A stretch of DNA of 64,000 bases from Paramagnetospirillum magnetotacticum MS-1 (GTDB lineage: Bacteria; Pseudomonadota; Alphaproteobacteria; Rhodospirillales; Magnetospirillaceae), in NCBI RefSeq assembly GCF_000829825.1, contig NZ_JXSL01000030.1, forward strand, positions 7,501-71,500, in the 5' to 3' direction. Shown here in pieces: positions 15,541-24,377 of the stretch. A model generated the notes under the pieces. The model saw nothing but the letters and a program-made list of their open reading frames with translations, was not told the DNA's origin and ran no database searches. The translations under genes and the position numbers were made by a program. Each line of letters opens with the position of its first letter. Positions within the stretch are counted from its first letter, which is position 1.

Positions 15541-16461
15541 ATGAACCGCACCGCCCTTACCGCCCTGATGGTCCTTGCCTCCACCCCGGCTTTCGCCCTG
15601 GATTGGAGCGACGTCCCGGCCAAGGAGGTTGTGCTGTTCTATCCCGGCCAGTCCTCATTGGAATGGGTGCTGTCGGGCGATCACGGCGGAGCGCCCAAGG
15701 TGAAGAACGGCAAGGCCTGCAAGGAGTGCCATCTGGGCGAGGAAAAGGACATGGGCGCCACCTTGGTGTCGGGAGCCAAGAACGAACCCGCCCCCATGGC
15801 GGGCAAGCCCGCCTTCATCCCCGCCACCGTCAGGGTGGCCCAGGAGAACGGCAGGCTGTTGGTCCGCCTGGAGTTCAAGGAAGGTGCCCAACCCGATTCC
15901 AAGATGGACCCGGACTTCGCCACCAAGGTTACCATGATGCTCGACGACGGCACTTTGCCCGAGGCCACCCAGGCAGGCTGCTGGGGCACCTGCCACGAGG
16001 ACGCGGCCAAGATGCCAGCCGGTGGAACGGGCGAACGCACCAAATACCTGAACCGCAGCCGCGCCAAGCCCAGCCGCCAGGGGGCGGGCGACGAACTGGT
16101 GGCGGCGGCCGAACTGGAGAAGATGCGGGCTTCGGGTCAGGTGATGGAATTCTGGCAGGCCCGCCTGAAGCCCGGCATGGCGGCCGTGGCCGCCAGCGGC
16201 ACCATCTTCGACAAGCGCATGGAGACAAAGCCCTCGGCCGTCACCGCCGAGGCCAGCTCAAACGGCGATGCCTGGACCGTGACGCTCAGCCGTCCGCTCT
16301 CGGCCCCGGCTCCCTACAAATCCATCGAGACGGGCAAGACCTATACGGTTGGCTTTGCCATTCATGCCGGTCACACGGCCCGGCGCTTCCACTACGTCTC
16401 GCTGGAGCACAGCCTGGCCCTGGACAAGGGCGACGCCGACCTGATCGCGGTGAAGAAGTAG
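15541..16461 (+). CDS. Periplasmic diheme protein with ethylbenzene-dehydrogenase-related haem domain
   Basis: A 306-residue exported protein (signal MNRTALTALMVLASTPAFA). It has two haem-attachment motifs, CKECH near residue 60 and CWGTCH near residue 146; the second is best read as C-GTCH context with CxxCH = CWGTCH offset, so its haem needs checking. The middle and C-terminal parts (VRVAQENGRLLVRLEF, GHTARRFHYVSLEHSL) resemble the beta-sandwich EB_dh domain of ethylbenzene/DMSO dehydrogenase gamma subunits and NapC-linked cytochromes. Start chosen at 15541 after AGGAAG. No molybdoenzyme gene is adjacent, so its electron partner is unknown. Confidence 0.78.
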   Translation: MNRTALTALMVLASTPAFALDWSDVPAKEVVLFYPGQSSLEWVLSGDHGGAPKVKNGKACKECHLGEEKDMGATLVSGAKNEPAPMAGKPAFIPATVRVAQENGRLLVRLEFKEGAQPDSKMDPDFATKVTMMLDDGTLPEATQAGCWGTCHEDAAKMPAGGTGERTKYLNRSRAKPSRQGAGDELVAAAELEKMRASGQVMEFWQARLKPGMAAVAASGTIFDKRMETKPSAVTAEASSNGDAWTVTLSRPLSAPAPYKSIETGKTYTVGFAIHAGHTARRFHYVSLEHSLALDKGDADLIAVKK

Positions 16462-16470
16462 AGGAAGGGC

Positions 16471-16860
16471 TCAGCCCTCCTCCTTCAAGGCCTTGACCAG
16501 ATCGCCGATGGAGACCAGGCCCAGGAGTTCGCCATCCCCGACCACGGGAATGTGACGGCAACGTGTCTCGGTCATGATCTCGAGGATTTCCGCGACGCCA
16601 TCATCGGCCGAACAGGCGATCACGTCGCGGGTCATGGCATCACTCACCGACATGCTGATGATATCCGCGCCGAGCCGCGCGAAAGACCGGGAAATATCGC
16701 GTTCGGACAAGATGCCGACGATCCCTCCGGCCCGGTCGGAACAGATCAGGGCCCCGATATTCTTTTCGAGCAACAGGGACGCCGCCTCACGCAGCGAGGC
16801 GCTGGGCGCCACTGTATGGATCGTGTGCCCCTTACGCCCAAGCACATCGGAGATCCGCAT
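16471..16860 (-). CDS. CBS-domain-pair protein
   Basis: A 129-residue protein made of one CBS pair (Bateman module). The first repeat runs about 8-60 (HTIHTVAPSASLREAASLLLEKNIGALI, IVGILSERDISR) and the second 75-128 (MTETRCRHIPVVGDGELLGLVSIGDLVKAL, cited as two stretches). Such modules bind adenine nucleotides and sense energy state, usually for a partner protein. A paralogue of similar layout is encoded at 27120-27560. The gene is convergent with the haem protein gene, 9 bp apart. Confidence 0.92.
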   Translation of the reverse strand: MRISDVLGRKGHTIHTVAPSASLREAASLLLEKNIGALICSDRAGGIVGILSERDISRSFARLGADIISMSVSDAMTRDVIACSADDGVAEILEIMTETRCRHIPVVGDGELLGLVSIGDLVKALKEEG

Positions 16861-16884
16861 TTTTCATCCCTTTTCCGAGCCAGA

Positions 16885-16901
16885 ATATTGCACCGCAATA
16901 T
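16885..16901. promoter_or_regulatory. Perfect inverted repeat upstream of the CBS gene
   Basis: ATATTGC-ACC-GCAATAT is a perfect 7-bp dyad with a 3-nt centre, 25 bp before the CBS gene start on the minus strand, in an AT-rich patch. It is a plausible repressor operator, with the regulator unknown. Confidence 0.35.
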
Positions 16902-17082
16902 ATAGCAGCCCGATACGAACGGACTTTAATCAGATCAGCAACGAATCTTATCCCGATTGCGAACAATGTGCAAATGGCCCGCCCGAAAATGAGAGGGAGG
17001 GGGACTTGACCGGCCTCAAAGTGCTGGAGGGGCGATCCATGCGCCTTTGGGGCTCCCTTCCCCCCATGAGGATAAACCTGCA

Positions 17083-17835
17083 ATGACACGTCCCCTCGAC
17101 GGCAAGATTGCCATTATCACCGGCGCCAGCAGCGGCATCGGTCAGTCCATCGCCCTGCGCTTTTTGGACGAAGGCGCCAAGGTCGCCATCTTCGCCCGCA
17201 ACACCGCCGCCTTGGCTGAAATCGCCAAGGGCCGGGAAGACTCCGTGCTGGTGGTGACCGGCGACGTGACCAGCGCGGCCGATCTGGAACGGCTGGTGGC
17301 CGAGACGGTCAAACGATTTGGCGGCGTCGATATCGTGGTTCCCAATGCCGGTATCGCCAAGGTCGTGCCCTTCGAGCAGAGCGACGCGGCGGCCATCGAT
17401 CACCAGTTCAGCGTCAACTTCACCGGCGCGGTACAGACGGTTCGCGGCTTTCTGCCTCATATCCGCAAGGGCGGTTCGGTGCTGTTCGTCACCACCTTCC
17501 TGACCCAGGTGGGCTTCCCCGGTCTGGCCGTCTACAGCGCCAGCAAGGCGGCGCTGAAGTCGTTCGCCCAGACCCTGGCCGCCGAACTGGCGCCCAAGGG
17601 CATCCGGGTGAACTCGGTGGCCCCCGGCCCCATCGGCACACCCATCTGGGGCAGCATCGGCCTGCCCGCCGATGTTCTGCAGGCTGTGGCCACCCAGGTG
17701 ACCGCGCGTCTGATGCCCGGAGCCTTTGGCGAGCCCGGCGACATCGCCGCGACTGCCGTCTTCCTATGCTCGGACGGCGCCAAGAATATCTGGGGTCAGG
17801 AAATCGTGGTCGACGGCGGCTATACCATCGGCTGA
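17083..17835 (+). CDS. Short-chain dehydrogenase/reductase
   Basis: A 250-residue classical SDR oxidoreductase. The Rossmann glycine motif TGASSGIG is near residue 15, NAG is in VVPNAGIAKV near 86, the catalytic Tyr-Lys is in YSASKAALKSF near 151-155, and the C-terminal cofactor loop reads RVNSVAPGPIGTPIWG. The catalytic Ser expected before the Tyr is not obvious: the region reads SVLFVTTFLTQVGFPGLAVYSASK, with Thr or Ser candidates. The substrate cannot be inferred. The start at 17083 has AGGATA upstream. It converges on the S41 peptidase gene. Confidence 0.9.
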   Translation: MTRPLDGKIAIITGASSGIGQSIALRFLDEGAKVAIFARNTAALAEIAKGREDSVLVVTGDVTSAADLERLVAETVKRFGGVDIVVPNAGIAKVVPFEQSDAAAIDHQFSVNFTGAVQTVRGFLPHIRKGGSVLFVTTFLTQVGFPGLAVYSASKAALKSFAQTLAAELAPKGIRVNSVAPGPIGTPIWGSIGLPADVLQAVATQVTARLMPGAFGEPGDIAATAVFLCSDGAKNIWGQEIVVDGGYTIG

Positions 17836-17869
17836 GCCTCGCCGCCCCGCCTTATGCCCGCCCCAAGGG

Positions 17870-19444
17870 TCAGTGCGACCCGGTTTCCGGCGACGGCCGG
17901 GTCTGCAAGGCTTCCAGCCCCCGGCTGGGAGCCGAGGCGGCCAGGGCGCGGGCATAGGCGGCGCGGTTGGACAGCAGCCTGTCGGCCAGTTCCATCTCCA
18001 GTTTGCTGTCGCCCAGCCGGACGGGAGGACAGGTATCGCGCAGGCGGTGGCGTAGTTCCGTATCCTCGATGCCGGTGCCGCGCCACACCGCCAGGGTCTC
18101 GGTGGGCTTGCCGGGAAAGAGGCCGCGTCCGGCGGCCTCGACCATCTGGGCCGCGGTCTGGCCCGTGCCGCCGGTGCACAGGACGGGCAGAACGCCCAGT
18201 CCGTGCAGGGCATAGCCCGACGGCGCATGAAAGCGCGACCATGTCAGGGTGATTTCGCCGTCATTGGGCAGGCGCACCACGGTCTGGACCGTGCCCTTGC
18301 CGTAGGAATTGGTGCCGACCACCACGGCGCGCCCGGCGTCTTGAAGGGCGGAGGCGACGATCTCGGCAGCCGAAGCCGAGCGTCCGTCCACCAGCACCAC
18401 CAGGGCCAGATCCTCGCCGATATCGCCGGGCTTGGCCTCGAAGGCATTGGCGGCGGCCGGGTGGCGGCCCTTGGTGGAGATGATGGTGCCCTCGGTCACG
18501 AAGAGATCGACCACCGCCACCGCCTTGTCCAGCAATCCGCCAGGATTGCCGCGCAGGTCCAGCACCACGCCTTGAAGCCCCGCGCCCAGCCGGTCGCGAA
18601 TTTCCTTCAACTGGTTTTCCAGGCTATAGGCGGTGCGCTGGTTGAAGCTGGTGATCTTGAAATGGGCGATGCCGCCGGCCACGGAAGAGCTCACCGTCTG
18701 GGGCACGATCAGCGATCGGCGCAGGGTGAATTGCAGCATCTGGCTGCCGCGCCGCAGGGACAGGACCAGTTCGGTGGCCACGGCGCCCCGCAGCCGGTTG
18801 GAAATGTCGGCCCGGTCCAGCCCCTTGACCGCTTCGCCATCGATGGCGGTAATGACGTCACCCGAGCGCAGGCCCAGTTTGGCGGCGGGGCCGTCGTCCA
18901 CCACCTCGACGATGCGGACCTCGCCGTCAATCAGATCGAATTTGATGCCGATACCCCCAAAGCCCGAACGGTTGGAGCGGTGTTCGCGCGCTTCCTTGGC
19001 CCCGGCATAGCGGGAAAACAGATCGGCCTTGCCCAACGCGCCCTCGAACACCGCCTGATACAACCGCTCGGCATCGGCGTCGCGCAGGCGCTCGGAGACC
19101 TGGGATGCTTCCAGCGCCGCATTGACGGTGATGCGCGCCCAGCCCACCGTGTCATCGGGCGGCGCGGCGGGAAAATCGGCGACCACCCGTTCCGTGGTGG
19201 ACAGGCGCAGACGGCCCTGGTCCAGGGTAACGCCCAGCTGCGGATCGATCTCGGCCAGACCGCGCAGCCCGTCCAGCGCGATGGTCTGGGCGGTCACCGG
19301 CTGAAGGTGACGTTCGACGATGGCGTCGAAGCCGAACGCGATGGTGCGCTCGGCCTCGCCCGCCACCCAGCCTGCCGAGGCGGGATGCGCGAGGAGAGAC
19401 ACGGCCAGGACGAACCCGGCTCCCATGGGCGTGGATCGAATCAT
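17870..19444 (-). CDS. S41 family C-terminal processing peptidase with PDZ domain
   Basis: A periplasmic serine protease of about 524 residues. After a signal peptide (GAGFVLAVSLLAHPASAG) comes a helical N-terminal region. A PDZ domain follows (GFGGIGIKFDLIDGEVRIVEV, AAKLGLRSGDVITAIDGEAV), then the S41 core with GGIAHFKITSFNQRTAYSLE, LDLRGNPGGLLDKAVAV, the nucleophile Ser in DGRSASAAEIVASAL and the general-base Lys in NSYGKGTVQTV. CtpA-type enzymes trim or degrade envelope proteins. The start is uncertain: ATG 19444 has no clear Shine-Dalgarno, and ATG 19429 is an alternative. A palindromic repeat lies upstream. Confidence 0.87.
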   Translation of the reverse strand: MIRSTPMGAGFVLAVSLLAHPASAGWVAGEAERTIAFGFDAIVERHLQPVTAQTIALDGLRGLAEIDPQLGVTLDQGRLRLSTTERVVADFPAAPPDDTVGWARITVNAALEASQVSERLRDADAERLYQAVFEGALGKADLFSRYAGAKEAREHRSNRSGFGGIGIKFDLIDGEVRIVEVVDDGPAAKLGLRSGDVITAIDGEAVKGLDRADISNRLRGAVATELVLSLRRGSQMLQFTLRRSLIVPQTVSSSVAGGIAHFKITSFNQRTAYSLENQLKEIRDRLGAGLQGVVLDLRGNPGGLLDKAVAVVDLFVTEGTIISTKGRHPAAANAFEAKPGDIGEDLALVVLVDGRSASAAEIVASALQDAGRAVVVGTNSYGKGTVQTVVRLPNDGEITLTWSRFHAPSGYALHGLGVLPVLCTGGTGQTAAQMVEAAGRGLFPGKPTETLAVWRGTGIEDTELRHRLRDTCPPVRLGDSKLEMELADRLLSNRAAYARALAASAPSRGLEALQTRPSPETGSH

Positions 19445-19529
19445 CGGGGCGATTATGCGCAAGGCCGGTTCCGCGGGTACAGAAATTTCACCGATCCCCG
19501 ATTTGAAGCGAACCCGGCAAGAAGCCTCC

Positions 19530-19616
19530 GTCATCCCGGAAGCGCAACGCGTTATCCGGGATCCAGGGGGAAACGGCTCCTGGATCCCGGCTCTCACGAT
19601 GTTCGGCCGGGATGAC
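19530..19616. repeat. Palindromic intergenic repeat
   Basis: GTCATCCCGG at the left end pairs with CCGGGATGAC at the right end, and inner TCCGGGATCCAG pairs with CTGGATCCCGG. This nested palindrome is a typical dispersed repeat of alphaproteobacterial intergenic regions and lies between the S41 and RNase R genes. Confidence 0.7.
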
Positions 19617-19630
19617 GACTGAAAACAACG

Positions 19631-21892
19631 TCACCGTCCCTTGCGCCGCGCGCCGCCGCCGGGACCACCCCCACCGGGACGGAACGGTCGGGTACCAGGA
19701 CGCGGCGCGCGGGCCGATCTTGCCTCGACACCGCCCAGGCGGAAGACCATGGAGCCGGTCAGCGTATTGGCCTCGGCCAGTTCCACATCCAGCTTCTGGC
19801 CCAGTTGGAAGGTTTTGCGGGTGCGCTTGCCCACCAGGCAGTGATGCACCTCGTCATGGACGTAGAAATCCTCGGGCAGCGTCGAGATGGGCACCAGCCC
19901 ATCGGCCCCGGTCTGGTCCAGGGTGACGAACAGGCCGAAGCGGGTGACCCCAGACACCTTGCCGCTGAACGTGGCGCCCACCTTGTCCGACAGGAAGGCG
20001 GTGACATAGCGGTCCACCGCTTCGCGCTCGGCGGTGGCGGCGCGCCGTTCCGTTACCGAAATATGCTCGCCCCATTCGGCGAACTCTGCGACTGCATCCG
20101 CAGGCAAGCCGCCCTCGCCCAGATGCAGCCCCGCGATCAGGGCGCGATGGACCAGCAGGTCGGCATAGCGGCGGATGGGCGAGGTGAAGTGGGCATAACG
20201 CGCCAGCCCCAGGCCGAAATGGCCGATATTCTCCGGGCTGTACTGGGCCTGGGCCTGCGAGCGCAGAATCACCGCGCTGACCAGATGGGAATTGGCGGTG
20301 CCCTCCACCGCCTCCAGGATGCGGTTGAAATGGGCCGGGCGCAGCACCTGCCCCTTGGCCAGCTTCAGATCCATGGAGGACAGGAATTCCCGGAGCCCGT
20401 CCAACTTTTCCTGGCTGGGCAGATCGTGGATGCGATACATGCAGGGCTTGTGGACCTTTTCCAGGGTCTCGGCGGCGCAGACATTGGCCATGATCATGAA
20501 ATCCTCGATCAGCCGATGGCTGTCGAAGCGTTCGCGTTCGGTGATGGAATCCACCTTGCCCTCGGGCGTGATGACCACCTTGCGCTCGGGGATGTCCAGT
20601 TCCAGGACGCCGCGTTCCTTACGCTCGCGGAACAAGGCCGCCCAGGCGCCGTAAAGGGGCTCGATCACACGGGCCATCAGGGGCGCGGTCTTGTCGTCGG
20701 GCTGTCCGTCCTTGGCGGCTTGAACCTGGGTATAGGTCAGCCGCGCCTGGGAACGCATCATTCCACGCACGAAACGATGGCGCAGCTTGTTGCCCAGCGC
20801 GTCCAGCCAGAACTCCACCGCCATGCAGGGGCGGTCCTCGTCGGGTTTGAGCGAACACCAGCCGTTGGACAGTTCCTCGGGCAGCATGGGCACCACCCGG
20901 TCGGGGAAATAGACCGAGTTGCCGCGCTTGAACGCTTCCTTGTCCAGGGCATCGCCGGGGCGCACATACCAAGACACGTCGGCGATGGCCACCAGACAGT
21001 GCCAGCCGCCAGGATTCTTGGGGTCCGTATCGGGTTCGGCGGCCACCGCGTCGTCGAAGTCGCGCGCGTCCTCGCCGTCGATGGTGACCAGGGGAATCTT
21101 GCGCAGATCGCCGCGCTCGCCCATGGGCGCCGGTCCCTCGGCGGCGGCCTGCTTCAGGGCGGCTTCCGGGAATTCAAAGGGAATATCGTTGGTATGGATG
21201 GCCACCAAGCTGACCGAGCGCGGCGCGCCCAGCATCCCCATGCGCTCCTTCACCGAAGCCTGACGCAGGCCGTAAAGCCTTCCTGGCATGATATCGGCCA
21301 GGACCAGCTCGCCCATCTTGGCGTCGCCGGTCTCGCCCCGGGGCACCATGTATTCGGCCTTTTCCTTGCGGCTTGTGGGCCGGATACGCCCCGACCCGTC
21401 GGGATTGGGCTCGAACACGCCCAGCACGCGGGCGCGGGCCTCGCCGACGATGCGGATGGCGCGGGCCTCGTAGACATCCTCGCCCCGTACCCGCCGCAGC
21501 TTGGCCAACACCCGGTCGCCGATTCCTACCGCCGCCTCGCCGGGACGGAAAGGCGCCATGAAGATGCGCGGCGGACGGCCCTCGCCCTCGTAGTTCAGGG
21601 GCCGGGCCAGCAATTCACCGTCGGCATCGCTGCCGATGATCTCCACCACGCCCACATCGGGCAGGGCGCCGGGACGGGCAAAGCGCCGCTTCTGGCCGCG
21701 CTCCACTTCGCCTTCCTTCTCCAACTCCTTCAAGATGGCCTTGAGGTCGATCTTGTCGCTGCCCCTCAGATTGAAGGCCCGCGCCAGTTCCCGCTTGCCC
21801 ACCCGCCCCGGCTGGGCACGGATGAAGTCGAGGATTTCCTGCTTGGACGGAATGGGGACGATTTTCTTCGGCTTGGATGGCGGCTTATTCAT
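19631..21892 (-). CDS. rnr: Ribonuclease R
   Basis: A 753-residue 3'-5' exoribonuclease of the RNase II/R family. In order: an N-terminal winged-helix region (IPSKQEILDFIRAQPGRVGKRELARAF cited in part), cold-shock domains, and the RNB catalytic domain with its metal-binding aspartates in VTIDGEDARDFDDAVAAE near 280. The conserved SCAR-like PIRRYADLLVHR and a C-terminal S1 domain (VGATFSGKVSGVTRFGLFV) follow. A basic Gly-rich tail ends in RRKGR. RNase R degrades structured RNA, including rRNA and mRNA fragments in quality control. Confidence 0.96.
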   Translation of the reverse strand: MNKPPSKPKKIVPIPSKQEILDFIRAQPGRVGKRELARAFNLRGSDKIDLKAILKELEKEGEVERGQKRRFARPGALPDVGVVEIIGSDADGELLARPLNYEGEGRPPRIFMAPFRPGEAAVGIGDRVLAKLRRVRGEDVYEARAIRIVGEARARVLGVFEPNPDGSGRIRPTSRKEKAEYMVPRGETGDAKMGELVLADIMPGRLYGLRQASVKERMGMLGAPRSVSLVAIHTNDIPFEFPEAALKQAAAEGPAPMGERGDLRKIPLVTIDGEDARDFDDAVAAEPDTDPKNPGGWHCLVAIADVSWYVRPGDALDKEAFKRGNSVYFPDRVVPMLPEELSNGWCSLKPDEDRPCMAVEFWLDALGNKLRHRFVRGMMRSQARLTYTQVQAAKDGQPDDKTAPLMARVIEPLYGAWAALFRERKERGVLELDIPERKVVITPEGKVDSITERERFDSHRLIEDFMIMANVCAAETLEKVHKPCMYRIHDLPSQEKLDGLREFLSSMDLKLAKGQVLRPAHFNRILEAVEGTANSHLVSAVILRSQAQAQYSPENIGHFGLGLARYAHFTSPIRRYADLLVHRALIAGLHLGEGGLPADAVAEFAEWGEHISVTERRAATAEREAVDRYVTAFLSDKVGATFSGKVSGVTRFGLFVTLDQTGADGLVPISTLPEDFYVHDEVHHCLVGKRTRKTFQLGQKLDVELAEANTLTGSMVFRLGGVEARSARAPRPGTRPFRPGGGGPGGGARRKGR

Positions 21893-21938
21893 CCCCCCAG
21901 CCTATAGAGCGAAGGGGCCGGGGGCAAGGGACGGCCCC

Positions 21939-21952
21939 TTGACCCCCATCAA
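21939..21952. promoter_or_regulatory. FNR/Anr-like box upstream of the 22003 gene and dctQM
   Basis: TTGACCCCCATCAA fits TTGA-N6-TCAA with a perfect ATCAA half. It lies 64 bp before the ATG at 22003 and 47 bp before the divergent rnr start. Activation spacing would put the start very close to the Shine-Dalgarno, so the regulatory role is uncertain. Confidence 0.4.
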
Positions 21953-22002
21953 GGGACCGCCTCCTCCCCCATGCTCTGATGCTTCCTCAAGGAGCATACC
22001 CC

Positions 22003-22398
22003 ATGACCAAGCCCGCGATTTTCCGTATCCGCCTGGACGATCCGGGGGCCGAAGCCATCTTTCGGCGGTTCACCGCCGCCATCTGCGGCGAGAGCGGACA
22101 TGGACGCCATGCGGTGCTGGTCTTTGGCGCGGAGGAGCCACGGCTTATATTGCAGAACAGTGGGCGCTGCCTGGATGCCGACACGCCGTGGCGCATGACC
22201 CGCGAGGTGCTGGCCCCGGTCTTTCTCTTCGATGATCAGGTGGAATGGGTGGCGCTGTTTCCCATGGAGGACTGGCAGATGCGGTGCGACGCGGCGCTTG
22301 GGGCCTCGTTCACCGACACCCGTTCGTGGTCGCGCCTGCTGGCCGAGGAATTGGCCGCCGAACTGCCCATTGTCACCCACCTGATCGTTTCGCGCTGA
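22003..22398 (+). CDS. Hypothetical protein, 131 residues
   Basis: I do not recognise the family. The protein (MTKPAIFRIRLDDPGAEAIF...) is soluble, has no signal peptide or membrane segment, and is rich in aromatic and acidic residues; one segment reads VEWVALFPMEDWQMR. A good Shine-Dalgarno (AAGGAG, 8 nt before the ATG) and high third-position GC support coding. It precedes the dctQ gene by 27 bp on the same strand, so it could be in the same transcript. An FNR-like box lies upstream. Confidence 0.72.
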   Translation: MTKPAIFRIRLDDPGAEAIFRRFTAAICGESGHGRHAVLVFGAEEPRLILQNSGRCLDADTPWRMTREVLAPVFLFDDQVEWVALFPMEDWQMRCDAALGASFTDTRSWSRLLAEELAAELPIVTHLIVSR

Positions 22399-22425
22399 GA
22401 TGGGCTCCGTGCTAGCCTGAGCGGC

Positions 22426-22890
22426 ATGAAGGCGTTGCGGCAATCCATGGACCGGATTCTGGGCTGGTCGCGCTGGCTGGTGGTGCCGGTCTGCGTGCTG
22501 CTGTTGCTTCAGTGGCCGTTGCGCGACCTGATCAAGGCCGGATCGCGCGAAGCCAACGATTCCGCCCAGGCGCTGTTCGCGCTGTATATCGCCCTGGCAC
22601 TGACCTTCGCCAGCCGCCGCGGCGCCCATCTGACCGCCGCCTCCTGGGCCGAGTCCTTCGCCCCGCGCACCCGGCGCAACATGGCGCGGATGGGGGCCCT
22701 GCTGTTCCTGGCGCCGTGGTCCCTGTTCATCCTGGTGAGTTCCACCCCCGCCACCTGGCAGTCGCTGCGGCAATTGGAGGCCTTTCCCGATACCTATAAC
22801 CCCGGTTACTTCCTGATCCGCCTGGCCACCTGGGGGCTGGCCGCGCTGGTCCTGGTCCAGGCGCTGATCCAGGCGAGGAGGCCCCTGTGA
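22426..22890 (+). CDS. TRAP transporter small permease, DctQ-like
   Basis: A 154-residue membrane protein with about four helices (WLVVPVCVLLLLQWPLRDLI, AQALFALYIALALTFASRRGAHL, ALLFLAPWSLFILVSST, RLATWGLAALVLVQALI). The topology, the RRGAHL segment after helix 2 and the adjacent large permease identify a DctQ-type subunit. Overall similarity to DctQ is weak, as is usual for this family. Its TGA overlaps the start of the large permease gene. No binding-protein gene is next to it; the lone dctP at 5210 is a candidate partner. Confidence 0.8.
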   Translation: MKALRQSMDRILGWSRWLVVPVCVLLLLQWPLRDLIKAGSREANDSAQALFALYIALALTFASRRGAHLTAASWAESFAPRTRRNMARMGALLFLAPWSLFILVSSTPATWQSLRQLEAFPDTYNPGYFLIRLATWGLAALVLVQALIQARRPL

Positions 22891-24302
22891 TGGAGGCGGT
22901 AGGCCTGATCATGCTGGCCGCCGTGGCGGCTCTGCTGGGCCTGACCGGGCTTCCGGTTTTCGTGGTGCTGGTGGGGGTCTCTGTCCTGGCCGCCGTTTTC
23001 GGCCTCGGCGCTGGCATCTTCACCCTGCCCGTCCTGACCGCGTTGCCCAATCGCCTGACCGGCCTGTTGGAGAACGACCTGCTTCAGGCCCTGCCCCTTT
23101 ACGTCCTGATGGGCGCGCTGCTGGACCGTCTGCCCCTGGCCGAGACCCTGTTCGGCGGCGCCGCCGCCATGGTCCGGCGCTGGCGGGCGGCGCCTCTCCT
23201 GGCGGCCCTGGGCGTGGGCGCGCTGATCGCCCCCATGAACGGGTCGGTGGCGGCCAGCGCCTCGACTCTGGGCCGGGTGGTGGCGCCGCGCCTGAAAGAC
23301 GCGGGTGTCGGGCCGGAACGCTCCCTGGCGGTCATCTGCCTGGCCAGCACCATGGGCGTGGTGGTGCCGCCCTCGCTGGTCCTGCTGTTATTGGGCGACG
23401 CCATGATGCGCGCCCATACCGAGGCCCTGAACGCCACCGGCCAGTTGACCCGTATCCTCAACACCCAGGATCTTTTCCGGGGCGCCGTAATCCCCGCCGC
23501 CCTGCTGCTGGGCCTGTTCCTGGCCGCCGCCCTGTGGACTGGCCGCACATCAGAGCGCGGCACGGTGCCGAAGATGAGCGGCAAGGGGTTGCTGCTGGCC
23601 GGAGCCACGGCGGCCTTCATTGCCCTGTTGCTGGGCGGCGTGGCCCTGGGGCGCTTTTACGCGGTGGAAGCCGCCGCCATGGGGGCCTTCGCTCTGGCCC
23701 TGGGCGGAGCCCTTTCGGGCCATCTGACCCTTAAAGTTCTGAACGACGTGCTGGCCGACACCATGGCCGTCAGCGGCGCCCTCTTCGCCCTCTTCGCGGG
23801 CGCCACCACCTTTACCCTGGTGTTCCGCCTGTTCGAATCCGACCGGTTGCTGGCCCGTCTGGTGGAGGCCCTGCCCTGGGGTACCACCGGCGCCCTGGGC
23901 GGCGTGCTGGTGATCCTGGCGCTCTCGGCCCTGGTGCTGGACGCCTTCGAGATCATCTTCGTCCTGGTGCCGGTGCTGATGCCGCCCCTGCTGGTCCGGG
24001 TGCCCGACACCCTGTGGGTGGCGGTGGCGGCTTTGCTGACCCTTCAGGCCAGTTTCCTGGTGCCGCCGCTCGGCCAGGCGGTGCTGATGGCGCGGCGCGC
24101 CGTGCCCCAGGCCCTCGGCATAGGCAGGTTGATGCGCGCCCTGGCTCCCTTCCTGGCCCTTCAGATGGCGGTGTTGGCCCTGGTCCTGGCCTTTCCCGCC
24201 CTGGTCCATCTGACCGAACCCGCGGCACAGATGGCACCGGTTTCAAGCGGCAGTGCCGACTGGAGTCCGGTCCAACTCTACTCCCCCGAGGAGCAGAGGT
24301 AG
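22890..24302 (+). CDS. TRAP transporter large permease, DctM-like
   Basis: A 470-residue permease with 11-12 predicted membrane helices. DctM-type features include LPLYVLMGALLDRLPLAE, IAPMNGSVAASASTLGRVV, ICLASTMGVVVPPSLVLLLLG and LDAFEIIFVLVPVLMPPLL. I chose ATG 22890, 8 nt after AGGAGG; a GTG at 22887 is equally open. The gene overlaps the dctQ stop, so the pair is coupled. Ion-driven organic acid uptake is expected from the family; the substrate is unknown. Confidence 0.88.
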   Translation: MEAVGLIMLAAVAALLGLTGLPVFVVLVGVSVLAAVFGLGAGIFTLPVLTALPNRLTGLLENDLLQALPLYVLMGALLDRLPLAETLFGGAAAMVRRWRAAPLLAALGVGALIAPMNGSVAASASTLGRVVAPRLKDAGVGPERSLAVICLASTMGVVVPPSLVLLLLGDAMMRAHTEALNATGQLTRILNTQDLFRGAVIPAALLLGLFLAAALWTGRTSERGTVPKMSGKGLLLAGATAAFIALLLGGVALGRFYAVEAAAMGAFALALGGALSGHLTLKVLNDVLADTMAVSGALFALFAGATTFTLVFRLFESDRLLARLVEALPWGTTGALGGVLVILALSALVLDAFEIIFVLVPVLMPPLLVRVPDTLWVAVAALLTLQASFLVPPLGQAVLMARRAVPQALGIGRLMRALAPFLALQMAVLALVLAFPALVHLTEPAAQMAPVSSGSADWSPVQLYSPEEQR

Positions 24303-24377
24303 TTCCCACGCTTGACGGGGCGGTTCCACCCGTCTACTCAGTCTCCCCAAATCGTCACGCCCAAGCGGAGAGCCCCC

